64,000 nt of DNA from positions 21,460 to 85,459 of the forward strand of contig CAZCTO010000008.1 in NCBI GenBank assembly GCA_964501725.1, in the 5' to 3' direction. The stretch comes from CAZCTO01 sp964501725 (GTDB lineage: Bacteria; Bacillota; Clostridia; Saccharofermentanales; Saccharofermentanaceae). The first letter of the stretch is position 1. Every line of letters begins with the position of its first letter. The translations under genes were made by a program, and so were the position numbers. Below the pieces are notes generated by a model. It was not told the DNA's origin. It saw nothing but the letters and a program-made list of their open reading frames with translations, and did no database searches. This document shows, piece after piece, positions 25,990 through 34,617 of this stretch.

Positions 25990-27314
25990 TAAAACTCACC
26001 ATCCTTAAACGACTTTGTCCTTCTGAAATTGAATATTGCAAAAGGCGCAAGCGCTACAAATATGCAGACTGCAAGGACTGCGGCAAAATTGTACTTCAGG
26101 AGATTGATGGTCAGGTTATATATCCATGTGACCAGAATATCCGTTCCTTTTGCACTCGTCGTTACCGAGTCAGCCATCTCCGGTTTTCCGCCGGTCAGGA
26201 AGAATATCGCTCCGAAATTATTAATGTTAAATGTGAAGGACATAATAATCAATGGCATCGTTTGATATAGCACAGACGGCAACGTGATAGATTTGAAGGT
26301 CTGGAACCGTGTTGCTCCGTCAATCTTGGATGCCTCGAAAATTTCTTTGGGAATGGATGTCATGGTTCCCATGGTAAGCATCATAAAATACGGGAATCCC
26401 GCCCATAAGTTAATCAATACACAAGTGAATTTTGCCAGCGTCGCATCGCTGAGCCATGGGATAATGGTTTCTTTGGTAATGAGTCCGAGTTCGATGAGCG
26501 TTCGGTTGATTACCCCAAAACTGCCGTTTAAAAGGTTTTGCCAAACAAGCATGGTCACAACGGCGGGCACAGCATACGGCAAGATAAAAATCGCCCGAAA
26601 AAACGGAGCAATTTTGATTTTGGATTCCTGCATAATAACCGCCATCAACAGTCCTCCGGCGTAGCAGGTTGTCGTCGCCGCGGTTGCCCAGATTAAAGTC
26701 CATGCCGCGACCCGGCCGAAAGCTCCGGACCATTTGGCATCGCCGCCGAAAACAGCCTTGAAGTTATCCATACCCACCCAGTCAACGGTATTGTTGGGCG
26801 TTATATGTCCGGGGGCAGCATAATTTGTAAAAGCGACTCCGGCCGAAAACACGAGCGGCACAATCACGAAAAAAAGCACAAGCAATAACAGGGGTGAAAG
26901 CCCGAAAATCGGGAAGGCTTTGGCACCGAGACCGGCTAATGCCTGATTGTTTTTAAGCAAGACTCCGGAACTGCAAAAATCTTTATAGGTCGATTGAGCA
27001 CTTTTTGTCGAGATGAAGTACAGAACGAAAAAAATAAATAAAATCGCCAGAACAACAAAGCCGTCGATCATCATAAACGTCGAATTGTCTTTCAGTTTGA
27101 TTGGCACCCCGGGCTTCGGATCTCCTAAGGTAATCAAGTGAATAATTGACCGGACGATTTGGGGTGAATTCAATATGACAAGAATCTCAATCAATGCAAA
27201 AAAAATACCTTTGACATATTGTTTCAAGAAGATGAGGTGTGACAGTCCCATAAACAGAAGGGAGAAAATGAAAACTTTATTTTTTGAAGAACCATCTCTG
27301 TTGAGCTTGAACAT
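25989..27314 (-). CDS. Carbohydrate ABC transporter permease (MalF-like)
   Basis: 441 residues from ATG 27314 with GGAGG 8 bases upstream; a longer start at 27335 lacks one. Several helices at the N-terminus and a periplasmic-like loop precede the MalF core; the EAA loop is EIFEASKIDGATRFQTFKS near the C-terminal third. Long N-terminal part (residues 1-130) with three to four extra helices is typical of MalF. It pairs with the MalG-like protein as the sugar channel. Confidence 0.9.
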   Translation of the reverse strand: MFKLNRDGSSKNKVFIFSLLFMGLSHLIFLKQYVKGIFFALIEILVILNSPQIVRSIIHLITLGDPKPGVPIKLKDNSTFMMIDGFVVLAILFIFFVLYFISTKSAQSTYKDFCSSGVLLKNNQALAGLGAKAFPIFGLSPLLLLVLFFVIVPLVFSAGVAFTNYAAPGHITPNNTVDWVGMDNFKAVFGGDAKWSGAFGRVAAWTLIWATAATTTCYAGGLLMAVIMQESKIKIAPFFRAIFILPYAVPAVVTMLVWQNLLNGSFGVINRTLIELGLITKETIIPWLSDATLAKFTCVLINLWAGFPYFMMLTMGTMTSIPKEIFEASKIDGATRFQTFKSITLPSVLYQTMPLIIMSFTFNINNFGAIFFLTGGKPEMADSVTTSAKGTDILVTWIYNLTINLLKYNFAAVLAVCIFVALAPFAIFNFRRTKSFKDGEF

Positions 27315-27361
27315 TGATTGCCTCCTTCCATGCAAGTAATCGGGCGGATTTAGGGAGTGTC

Positions 27362-27391
27362 CGGGGTGCGCGCATCACATCACGCACCCCG
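27362..27391 (-). promoter_or_regulatory. Stem-loop between binding protein and permease genes
   Basis: CGGGGTGCG (27362-27370) pairs with CGCACCCCG (27383-27391), 12-base loop, without a T-run. Such a hairpin can stabilise the binding-protein message or cause partial termination, raising binding protein over permease. Confidence 0.7.
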
Positions 27392-27416
27392 AAGCACAAA
27401 GGAGGGTACTGTGTTG

Positions 27417-28685
27417 CTATTCAGCAACGTAGGAAACAATTGAGGCATCAAACGCATTCAACTCCGACTGAACGTCCGCGCCGTCCCAGATATTACTGCT
27501 TGCGCTGTTTCCGGAGGCCCAGAATGCGCTCATCTGCGGAACGGAAGGCATCGGGAAGGCATAATCCAACTGAGCAATGAAGCCTAGCGCGTATTCGCTG
27601 TCTACAGCAATCGGAATGGACGGAAGCCCTCCGGTAATCTCAAAACGGAGCTGTTGCATTTCTTCGCTGATCAGAAATTTTGCAAAAAGCTCGGCTTCTG
27701 CGGGGTGCTCCGAATAAGCGGATACGAACATGACTCTGGTTCCCGAGAAGGAAGCCGCAGGGATTGACTCCCCTGATAGTGCCGGCAAGGGAGCGATGCC
27801 GAAGTTGATTCCCGCTTTCTCAAAATTTGCAATGTTCCAAGGTCCTGAAATATGCATTGCTGCTGTTCCGGCCGCAAAAGCACCGTCAGCAGTACCGGTA
27901 TTACAATCTGCTGAAGCCAGCGGAAGAACATCTCTCATTTTCTGGAATTCTTTCATACCTGCGACTGAATTCGCGGTAGCGAGATAAGAAGACGATACAT
28001 CCGTTCCTCCCTCACCGAAAAGACGGTTGCCACCCTTTGTGGTGAAGAGAATGGAGTAATAAATGTTCGACACATCCATAATAAAACCATACTTGTCCGG
28101 ATTAGCCGCATTGAAGGTCTTGGTCCAGTCGTACATTTCTGCCCATGTTTTCGGAAGCTCATCTTCGGATATCAGGTCTTTGTTGTAATAGAGCGCATAC
28201 GTTTCCGCAGAAGTCGGATAACCGTACATGACACCGTCATACGTAATAGCACTGGCGCAAGAGCCAAGGACGGCATCCGCAACAGCAGTCGGATCCGCGG
28301 TCGGGAGCACATGTCCGCCGACGACCAGTTCACCGAGTTTATCATGCGGAGCGGCAAACAGATCCGGTCCGACTCCTGCAGGACCGTCGAGAGCGATTGC
28401 CGATGTGGAGTCACCGAGTTCCACGTTTACATACTTGATCGTAATATTCGGATTAATTTTTGTGAAAGCCTCTCCGGCCTTCATTACCCATTCATCAGGG
28501 CCTAATGTGGATTCCCAAACGACCAGTTCTACGGCCTTGGTAGTATCCGGAGCCTTTGTCGTGGTCGTTGCACTATCGGAAGGCTTTGCGGTTGTATCTG
28601 CTGTATCTCCGTCGGATTTGCATCCGGCAACAGCGGAGCCTAGCAGAGCAAGGGCCAGAAGTATTGCTAATAATTTCCTTTTCAT
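27417..28685 (-). CDS. Sugar ABC transporter substrate-binding lipoprotein (MalE-type)
   Basis: 422 residues from ATG 28685 (AAAGGTG upstream); nine codons of upstream frame are rejected. Lipobox region AVAGC, then a Thr-rich linker and a type II binding-protein fold: LVVWESTLGPDEW, FTKINPNITIKYV, YNKDLISEDELPKTWAEM, AMHISGPWNIANFEKAG, GGLPSIP. These are MalE/GanS-like features. It binds oligosaccharides outside the cell; galactan fragments are expected from the GH53 gene in the same operon. Confidence 0.92.
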   Translation of the reverse strand: MKRKLLAILLALALLGSAVAGCKSDGDTADTTAKPSDSATTTTKAPDTTKAVELVVWESTLGPDEWVMKAGEAFTKINPNITIKYVNVELGDSTSAIALDGPAGVGPDLFAAPHDKLGELVVGGHVLPTADPTAVADAVLGSCASAITYDGVMYGYPTSAETYALYYNKDLISEDELPKTWAEMYDWTKTFNAANPDKYGFIMDVSNIYYSILFTTKGGNRLFGEGGTDVSSSYLATANSVAGMKEFQKMRDVLPLASADCNTGTADGAFAAGTAAMHISGPWNIANFEKAGINFGIAPLPALSGESIPAASFSGTRVMFVSAYSEHPAEAELFAKFLISEEMQQLRFEITGGLPSIPIAVDSEYALGFIAQLDYAFPMPSVPQMSAFWASGNSASSNIWDGADVQSELNAFDASIVSYVAE

Positions 28686-28759
28686 AATATGCACCTTTCT
28701 TTCCAATAACAAACCGGATTGCTCGATTATTCACCGAACAATACCATCTTAAAACGCCT

Positions 28760-29782
28760 CTACTGAGTTGATTTTTTCAGGACAATTTCGTAATTCAACG
28801 TTCTTCTTCTGGATACTTCTTTTTTCGAAATTAAATCCATTAAGCTCTGGCCGGTCACCACCCCCAATTCTTTCACATTAATTTCCAGGGCTGTTATGGG
28901 CGGATTGTAACACCGTAGAAATGCACTGTTATAAAACGAAGCCACCCTGACATCATCCGGGATCGTGAGTCCCATCATTTGAATCTTGGACAGAACCTGT
29001 CCGCAAATGGTGTCATCTCCGCAAAGAATGCATTCGGCTGATCCTCTTATCGCATCTTCCACCCCCTTCTCGACAGCCGCGTGGCTGTCGACATTTTGAA
29101 AAATCAAACTCTTATCTATGCTTTCGCCGCGATTCTCAAATGCCTTGGAATAGCCTTGAAAACGGCTTCCGTTAACGGCATGCTCTTCACTGCCGATAAT
29201 CAGCGCAATTTTCTTGTTTCCCATGGCCAGCAGTACAGAGGTCAGTTTAAAACACGCTGCCGTATGATCCGTGTCAATTTGAATCAGATCCTCGTCGTCA
29301 CTGGTACCGACGACGACAAACGGGACACCCGTTTTCTTAAGGTAGGCTGCCGCCAGATCATGCACCAGAAGACGCGTCAGGATAATCCCGTCCACCTTCC
29401 GGTTACGGACCAATCGCTTGAGTGCCGAAATGTTTTTCTCGACAATGACGGTGACAACAACATCGTAGTCATGAGCTGCGGCAACCTCACATACGCCCAG
29501 AAGAAAGGTTTGGAAAAAGGGCATCTCGGCCAGATCCGAGTCCGCAGGGAAAATAACGCCAAGATTATATGTCTTGGACTGGGCCAGACTTCTGGCGATC
29601 AGGTTCGGCCTGTAATCAATTTCTTTGACAAAACGATTGATCCGGGTTCGCGTTTCCTCGCTGATTCGGCCTTTTCCGGACAGCGCTCTGGAGACCGTCG
29701 ATTTAGAAAGCTTCAATTCCCTCGAAATGTCATCGAGCGACACCCTCTTTTTTTCTTCTGTCTTTTCTTTTTCTTCTGTCAT
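28760..29782 (-). CDS. LacI family regulator (GanR-like)
   Basis: 340 residues from ATG 29782, with AAAGGGA upstream; a TTG-initiated extension is rejected. After a charged head, the LacI helix-turn-helix is exact: SLDDISRELKLSKSTVSRALSG with RISEETRTRI and RPNLIARSLA. The C-terminal sugar-binding lobe has VDGIILTR, FVVVGTSDDEDLIQIDTDH and VASFYNS. Encoded inside the galactan operon between galactanase and binding protein, it probably represses the operon through the operators at 31889-31900 and 31968-32020. Confidence 0.93.
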   Translation of the reverse strand: MTEEKEKTEEKKRVSLDDISRELKLSKSTVSRALSGKGRISEETRTRINRFVKEIDYRPNLIARSLAQSKTYNLGVIFPADSDLAEMPFFQTFLLGVCEVAAAHDYDVVVTVIVEKNISALKRLVRNRKVDGIILTRLLVHDLAAAYLKKTGVPFVVVGTSDDEDLIQIDTDHTAACFKLTSVLLAMGNKKIALIIGSEEHAVNGSRFQGYSKAFENRGESIDKSLIFQNVDSHAAVEKGVEDAIRGSAECILCGDDTICGQVLSKIQMMGLTIPDDVRVASFYNSAFLRCYNPPITALEINVKELGVVTGQSLMDLISKKEVSRRRTLNYEIVLKKSTQ

Positions 29783-29828
29783 GTTTTTCCCTTTCTTCCG
29801 CAAAATTACTTCTTAACGCAGAACATCT

Positions 29829-31814
29829 TCAGCCGGTTTGATAGAGAAAAAAGTCATCCAGTGTGCCCCAGGACCCCGGTGCGCATTCCAAATCAACACC
29901 GATGGTAAGACTTCCGTCTTTCACTTCAATATTCTCAATTAACGGTATTTGCCATTCCTGCCAACCTTCAAGTGAAACCTCTGTTTGTGATTTCAACCCC
30001 GAAACATTTGCGAAAAGAATAATCCGATCGCCGTCTTTTGACTGATTTCCCTGAAGAGACGCGCTCAGGGCATACGTCCCCTCGGGAAGGCCGGTAAACG
30101 TTTGGGTCAATGTAAACGATACGTCTCCGACCGCCCAATAGTGGAATGAGTAATCTCCTGTATACGCGTCATCTTTTTTCTCCTGACGGTCCGTGCATTC
30201 CTTGGTGCCCTCGGGATACATAACTACCCAGGCACTCATGTCTTCCTCTTCAAAGCTGAAGTTCTGAACGAAATTCCTCGGCTGAACATTTACCTTACAA
30301 ATGACCTTCTGCGGCCATCCGACCAGATCTCCCGTCACCTGATAGGTTCCGGCGGCGGCATTATCTCCTAAAGTCACAATTTGCGCGATCTTCGCCTGCT
30401 CCTCCGCATTCCAGGTCACCGGCAGAAGTTCGGAAACCCCGTCGTTATAAATTGCTGTTACCTCCTGCGGTAAAATGAATTGATCCCCCATCGTTACGGC
30501 AATTGTCAGCCCCTTCACCGCGTCGATTTCCCGATCGGACAAATGACCCGGCTGTGCATACTTAAACACATACAAAGAATCAAGCGGTACACCGTTCGCA
30601 TCGAAAAGTGCCTGATTTTCGACCGCACATCCGCCATACCAGACACCGGCATCCGCCGCGTCATATGCGCCCGCGTAACTGGAGGCCCAGCCCGAGCCGT
30701 ATTTTTCCCATAAGAGCTTATTGCTTTCTTCCGCCGACGCGGGGCCTACCCCAATCCACGCCGGTTCCCAGTAAAAAACGCCGACGCCCGCGTCGCCGAG
30801 ACCGGAGATCGCTTTGATCACATCGCTTAACATGTTTGCCTGTCCCTGAACAGTCGCGGGATACTCCGCCAAATCGGACTCCCTCGATATTGTATTGTCA
30901 TGGCCGTCCATGTCCTCAAGAGAATAGGCGTAGGCGGTTTCAGCCACCATGACTTTTTTTCCGTACTTATCGGCGATTTGACCCAGAAGATCCGTAAGGT
31001 TATCCAGGCTGCCGTGCCAGTAGGGATAAAAAGAAGAAGCAAATACATCATAGTCAACTTCGTAGCGCATCAGATAATTCGCGTATGCCGCGTAAGCGTT
31101 TTTCGTCTCGGGATTGGTAAAATGAATCACGACCAGGATTTCTTTATCGTATGTCGCGGCGGCCTCCCGGACAGCCCGGCTTCCGGCATTCAACAGCAGC
31201 GCCATGTTCGACCATACCGTCACACCGGCAACTCCGTTATTGATTTCATTGCCGATCTGTACCATCCCGACGTCTACGCCGTTATCCAGCAGTTGCTTCA
31301 GACAAGCCCGGGTAAATTCAAAAAGACTGTCTTCTTTTTCGGAAACACTCATGCCCTCCCACGCCTTGGGCTCCATTTGCTTGCCCGGGTCGGCCCAAAA
31401 GTCGGAGTAGTGAAAATCAACGAACACCTTCATGCCCTGAGCGCTTGCCCGTTTACCGATCTCGACGGCCTTTTCAATATCACATGTTCCCCCGCCGTAG
31501 CCGTTACCGTTGCTGTCAAAGGGATCATTCCAAATTCGAATCCGTACATAATTCACGCCGGCATCCTTCAGTGTGACGAAAATGTCCTGCGCCTTGCCGC
31601 TTTTGTCCTTAAATACAACGCCGCTGTTTTCAAGCGAAATCACACTGGAAATATCCACCCCCTTGGCAAAACTGTCATTCAGTCCGTCATTGGGTGAAAT
31701 ATATATATCTATGGGAGAGAGTGCGGGAGATTTGTTAAAATTACACGAGGCCGCAGTAAATCCTGACGCCGCGATCAGAAAAGCGAGTAAGATTGAGAAA
31801 GCTTTGCTCTTCAT
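29829..31814 (-). CDS. Endo-beta-1,4-galactanase, GH53, lipoprotein with C-terminal carbohydrate-binding region
   Basis: 661 residues. Lipobox-like TAASC after a signal peptide (about 18-24) indicates membrane anchoring. GH53 core (about 45-395): FAKGVDISSV, YVRIRIWNDPFD, FVDFHYSDFWADPGKQ, acid/base glutamate in QIGNEIN (about 193), nucleophile glutamate in VMVAETAYAYS (about 298). A bacterial Ig-like segment (about 440-520) and a beta-sandwich resembling a carbohydrate-binding module (about 525-661) follow. It cuts beta-1,4-galactan of pectin side chains at the cell surface. First gene of the operon; GanB of Bacillus is the nearest named relative. Confidence 0.93.
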   Translation of the reverse strand: MKSKAFSILLAFLIAASGFTAASCNFNKSPALSPIDIYISPNDGLNDSFAKGVDISSVISLENSGVVFKDKSGKAQDIFVTLKDAGVNYVRIRIWNDPFDSNGNGYGGGTCDIEKAVEIGKRASAQGMKVFVDFHYSDFWADPGKQMEPKAWEGMSVSEKEDSLFEFTRACLKQLLDNGVDVGMVQIGNEINNGVAGVTVWSNMALLLNAGSRAVREAAATYDKEILVVIHFTNPETKNAYAAYANYLMRYEVDYDVFASSFYPYWHGSLDNLTDLLGQIADKYGKKVMVAETAYAYSLEDMDGHDNTISRESDLAEYPATVQGQANMLSDVIKAISGLGDAGVGVFYWEPAWIGVGPASAEESNKLLWEKYGSGWASSYAGAYDAADAGVWYGGCAVENQALFDANGVPLDSLYVFKYAQPGHLSDREIDAVKGLTIAVTMGDQFILPQEVTAIYNDGVSELLPVTWNAEEQAKIAQIVTLGDNAAAGTYQVTGDLVGWPQKVICKVNVQPRNFVQNFSFEEEDMSAWVVMYPEGTKECTDRQEKKDDAYTGDYSFHYWAVGDVSFTLTQTFTGLPEGTYALSASLQGNQSKDGDRIILFANVSGLKSQTEVSLEGWQEWQIPLIENIEVKDGSLTIGVDLECAPGSWGTLDDFFLYQTG

Positions 31815-31888
31815 ATTGAAATACCTGACAGCTTAGAGACTGTTTCTTCGTTTCTTATCGAAGACCGGCTCGAAAAGCACCCGCATGC

Positions 31889-31939
31889 GCAACCGTTTGC
31901 TCACATCATCATCTTACACAATGATACAGCCCTTGTCAA
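31889..31939 (-). promoter_or_regulatory. Promoter and proximal operator of the galactan operon
   Basis: On the minus strand TTGACA (complement 31934-31939), 17-base spacer and TAAGAT (complement 31911-31916). Just after the expected start lies GCAAACGGTTGC (complement 31889-31900), a 10-of-12 match to a LacI-family palindrome. Confidence 0.82.
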
Positions 31940-31967
31940 TCCGCCTTTTTCGGGTTATCTTTAGGCG

Positions 31968-32020
31968 AAACGTTTAGTTTATTTGATCAATTCGTTTGAT
32001 ATGTTGCGCAACGTTGCGCA
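31968..32020. promoter_or_regulatory. Two upstream LacI-type operators
   Basis: AAACGTTT at 31968-31975 and the perfect 16-bp palindrome TGCGCAACGTTGCGCA at 32005-32020, both centred on CG as LacI-family sites usually are. The second is ~100 bases from the promoter-proximal site, a distance that would permit DNA looping. Confidence 0.78.
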
Positions 32021-32093
32021 TTGTGATGGTCTATTACTGATTACGGCAGCGTGCCTCCGTGAAATGGTCCAATCAATAAAATCTTTTCGACAT

Positions 32094-32139
32094 AAAAAAA
32101 CTGCCTCATCCGACTTGTAACAAGTCATTAGAGACAGTT
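32094..32139 (-). terminator. Terminator of the tRNA-Met/tRNA-Glu unit
   Basis: Minus strand: AACTGTCTC, nested GACTTG/CAAGTC, GAGGCAGTT and a run of seven T bases. Confidence 0.82.
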
Positions 32140-32150
32140 CCCTGTTTTAT

Positions 32151-32225
32151 TGGTGACCCGTAGGAGAATCGAACTCCTGACTTCGCCGTGAAAGGGCGAT
32201 GTCTTAACCTCTTGACCAACGGGCC
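32151..32225 (-). tRNA. tRNA-Glu (TTC)
   Basis: Minus strand: acceptor GGCCCGT with ACGGGTC, anticodon arm TCGCCCTTTCACGGCGA with anticodon TTC, T arm AGGAGTTCGATTCTCCT, encoded CCA. Confidence 0.97.
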
Positions 32226-32230
32226 ACATC

Positions 32231-32307
32231 TGGTAGCGGCAGTGGGATTCGAACCTACGACCTGCCGGGTATGAACCGGACGCTCTGGCCAACTGAGCTA
32301 TGCCGCC
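32231..32307 (-). tRNA. tRNA-Met (CAT), elongator type
   Basis: Minus strand: GGCGGCATAGCTCAGTTGGC D arm, anticodon loop GGTTCATACCC (CAT), T arm GTAGGTTCGAATCCCAC, encoded CCA. The 5' GGCGGCA start is of elongator form; initiator tRNAs begin CGCGGGG-like. The first acceptor pair is G-U. Five bases separate it from tRNA-Glu. A tRNA-Ile with modified CAT cannot be excluded by eye. Confidence 0.93.
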
Positions 32308-32462
32308 ATAACCACAGTTTTGCGCTTTTTTCGCAACGCTATTCGATTCTAGCAGTAGAGTATTGCCTTGTCAAGAAATTATTCTTGCGGTTCCGGCTTT
32401 TCCCGTCACAAGTATATGCAGCAGGCTTATAGGGCATAAAAATGATCTTCCGGGGACCGTCA

Positions 32463-33116
32463 TCAGGAGATTTCAAACCACTGACCGTTCTTATGGCTCG
32501 GGAGCGCGTATCCGGCGATCTTCACTTGCTCTGCGGTTGCCGGTCCGTGATAATCAATTTTCCAGTTGGCCTGATTTGCGTCCGCGACCATTCGGATCAA
32601 TTCGTAAGTGTATTCTTCGCCTCCCAGATCAAAGCGCAGCAGGATGTAAACCGGATTGTTGTCAGCGATTACGAGGGTCGCGGGGAAAGCAGTCTCCTCG
32701 GCGTAATATTTGGGAATGATCCAATCACTGATCTGAAAACGCGCATGGACTGTTCCCGGTAAAAGCTCGGTCCGGAGCCTTTCGCGCAAACCGTTCTCTT
32801 CATAAGAAGGCACGCGAAGCGACCGGCTGTCTTCCATATATGTATCGACGTCCATCGTACCGGAAAGATATTGCGCCTCAAGCCTCCCGTATCGTTCGGC
32901 CGCGATCTCGTAACGGTTACTGATCGTTGCCCGATAGGATAAGAGTAAAAAGACGGATACCATCACAATCAGTCCGGAAATCAGCGCGGCAGGAAGCCAT
33001 TGAAAGCGCGCTTTTTCACCCGGTTTACGTATGATTATGCGCTTCATATTAAAGGCGATCAGAGGGATCACCACAAGTGCCAGGATGGAAAGGTAGATCA
33101 GCTTTGCGGTCTGCAT
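32463..33116 (-). CDS. Hypothetical membrane protein in the amino-acid transporter operon
   Basis: 217 residues. Two N-terminal membrane helices (about 5-24 and 42-62) are separated by a basic loop (KRIIIRKPGEKARF). A coiled or helical outside segment (about 65-115) leads to a small beta domain ending QWFEIS. No known domain recognised. AGGAGA ahead of the ATG; starts 8 bases after the ATPase stop, so it is probably part of the transporter transcript. Possibly an accessory sensor or anchor, but this is not supported by any motif. Confidence 0.7.
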   Translation of the reverse strand: MQTAKLIYLSILALVVIPLIAFNMKRIIIRKPGEKARFQWLPAALISGLIVMVSVFLLLSYRATISNRYEIAAERYGRLEAQYLSGTMDVDTYMEDSRSLRVPSYEENGLRERLRTELLPGTVHARFQISDWIIPKYYAEETAFPATLVIADNNPVYILLRFDLGGEEYTYELIRMVADANQANWKIDYHGPATAEQVKIAGYALPSHKNGQWFEIS

Positions 33117-33124
33117 TTATTCTC

Positions 33125-33847
33125 CTATAGTACTTTACTGAGGAAAGCCTTGGTTCTCGGTTTCTGCGGATGATCGAATATTTGAACCGGTGTACCTTCT
33201 TCGTAAATAATTCCTTCATCCATGTAGAGGATCCGGTCGGCAACTTCACGCGCGAAACCCATCTCATGGGTAACGACGACCATAGTCATGCCGCTTTTCG
33301 CAAGTTCCTTCATGACATCCAGAACCTCGCCGACCATTTCCGGATCCAGGGCCGAGGTGGGTTCGTCAAAAAGCATGATTTCCGGGTTCATGGCTAACGC
33401 CCGCGCGATGGCAACACGCTGCTTCTGGCCGCCGGAAAGACGGTTCGGATACTCACTCTCTTTGTCTTCGAGTCCGACGCGTTTAAGGAGCACCATGGCG
33501 TCCTCCCGGGCCTTTTCAGGCGGTGTGCGAAGGACTTTTTCGGGCGCAAGAGTGATATTTCCGATTACGCTTAGGTTCGGAAAAAGATTAAACTGCTGGA
33601 AAACCATTCCGGCCTTCCGGCGAAGACTGTCGATATCCTTGCGGTGTTCAAGTATGGAAACATTATCGAGGATAATGTCGCCCCGGGTCGGTTCCTCAAG
33701 AAGGTTCAGGCACCTGAGGAAAGTGCTTTTCCCGGAGCCGGACGGTCCGATGACACACACGACCTCGCCGCGCTTAATCTCGACATTGATCCCCTTAAGT
33801 ACCTCTAAAGTACCGAATTTTTTGTGGAGGCCCGTTACGCTAATCAC
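33125..33847 (-). CDS. Polar amino-acid ABC transporter ATP-binding protein (GlnQ-like)
   Basis: 240 residues from GTG 33847, which has AAAGGAGG 10 bases upstream; a TTG-initiated start 7 codons earlier would place the ribosome site inside the gene. Walker A GPSGSGKST, Q-loop VFQQFNLFP, signature LSGGQKQRVAIARA, Walker B MLFDEPTSALD and the switch VVTHEMGFA are intact, the exact GlnQ/HisP pattern. Overlaps the permease by 8 bases. Powers uptake of glutamine or another polar amino acid. Confidence 0.93.
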   Translation of the reverse strand: MISVTGLHKKFGTLEVLKGINVEIKRGEVVCVIGPSGSGKSTFLRCLNLLEEPTRGDIILDNVSILEHRKDIDSLRRKAGMVFQQFNLFPNLSVIGNITLAPEKVLRTPPEKAREDAMVLLKRVGLEDKESEYPNRLSGGQKQRVAIARALAMNPEIMLFDEPTSALDPEMVGEVLDVMKELAKSGMTMVVVTHEMGFAREVADRILYMDEGIIYEEGTPVQIFDHPQKPRTKAFLSKVL

Positions 33848-34529
33848 TTTCGCGGAACCTCCTTTCAAGCCGGTTTAAACCGGCCGCCATGGTCATTGTA
33901 AGCATCAGATAAATATAGGCGACACACAGAGGCGCAACCATGCCGTTATAGGTCAGACTGGATATCTGCTGACCGCCTTTATTAAGGTCAACGATGCTGA
34001 TGTATCCCGCAATCGCAGTTTCTTTCAGCAACACGATGAACTCATTTCCCAGCGCCGGAAGGACATTTTTGATTGCCTGAGGAATAACGATGTAGCGGAG
34101 TGTCTGTCCGCCGGAAAGACCCAAGGACCTTCCGGCCTCCGTCTGCCCCTTGTCCACTGCAAGAATTCCCGCACGAACAATTTCAGCAACATATGCTCCG
34201 CTGTTGATGCCGAAAGCAATAGAGGCAATCACCATCGCCGGAAGTCCGGATTTGGCAAGAATAACAAAATAGATAACCGTCAGTTGGACAACCGCAGGAG
34301 TCCCTCGGATGACCGAGATATAGACATTGGCAAAAGCCGCGGAGATGCCTTTGTTGCGAATCTTGAACACCGCAACCAAAAGTCCGAGTACCACTCCGAT
34401 CACGGCGGCGTACAGCGTCAACTGAACCGATCTCGAAAAACCGCTGACCAGAAAACGATACCTGTCTTCTTTGATCAGTGCCTGATAAATCATATTCGAA
34501 AAATCGTTCACGAATGAATCGAAAAACAC
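33840..34529 (-). CDS. Polar amino-acid ABC transporter permease (HisM/GlnP-like)
   Basis: 229 residues from GTG 34529, with GGAGGG 11 bases upstream; a longer in-frame extension is unlikely. Five to six membrane helices, with the family loop TEAGRSLGLSGGQTLRYIVIPQA near residues 130-152 and RGTPAVVQLTVIYF near 76. Lies between binding protein and ATPase, all in one operon. Confidence 0.9.
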   Translation of the reverse strand: MFFDSFVNDFSNMIYQALIKEDRYRFLVSGFSRSVQLTLYAAVIGVVLGLLVAVFKIRNKGISAAFANVYISVIRGTPAVVQLTVIYFVILAKSGLPAMVIASIAFGINSGAYVAEIVRAGILAVDKGQTEAGRSLGLSGGQTLRYIVIPQAIKNVLPALGNEFIVLLKETAIAGYISIVDLNKGGQQISSLTYNGMVAPLCVAYIYLMLTMTMAAGLNRLERRFRESD

Positions 34530-34562
34530 TTTATGACAGCCCTCCGCCACGCAGAACAATCT

Positions 34563-34604
34563 CAAAAAGACAAGGACCCCTTCTTTTATTAAAAAGGGGT
34601 CCTT
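34563..34604 (-). terminator. Terminator/attenuator between binding protein and permease genes
   Basis: AAGGACCCCTT (34572-34582) and AAGGGGTCCTT (34594-34604) pair perfectly; read on the minus strand CTTTTTG follows. This explains higher binding-protein than permease expression. Confidence 0.88.
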
Positions 34605-34617
34605 CCGGGTTCAGAAA

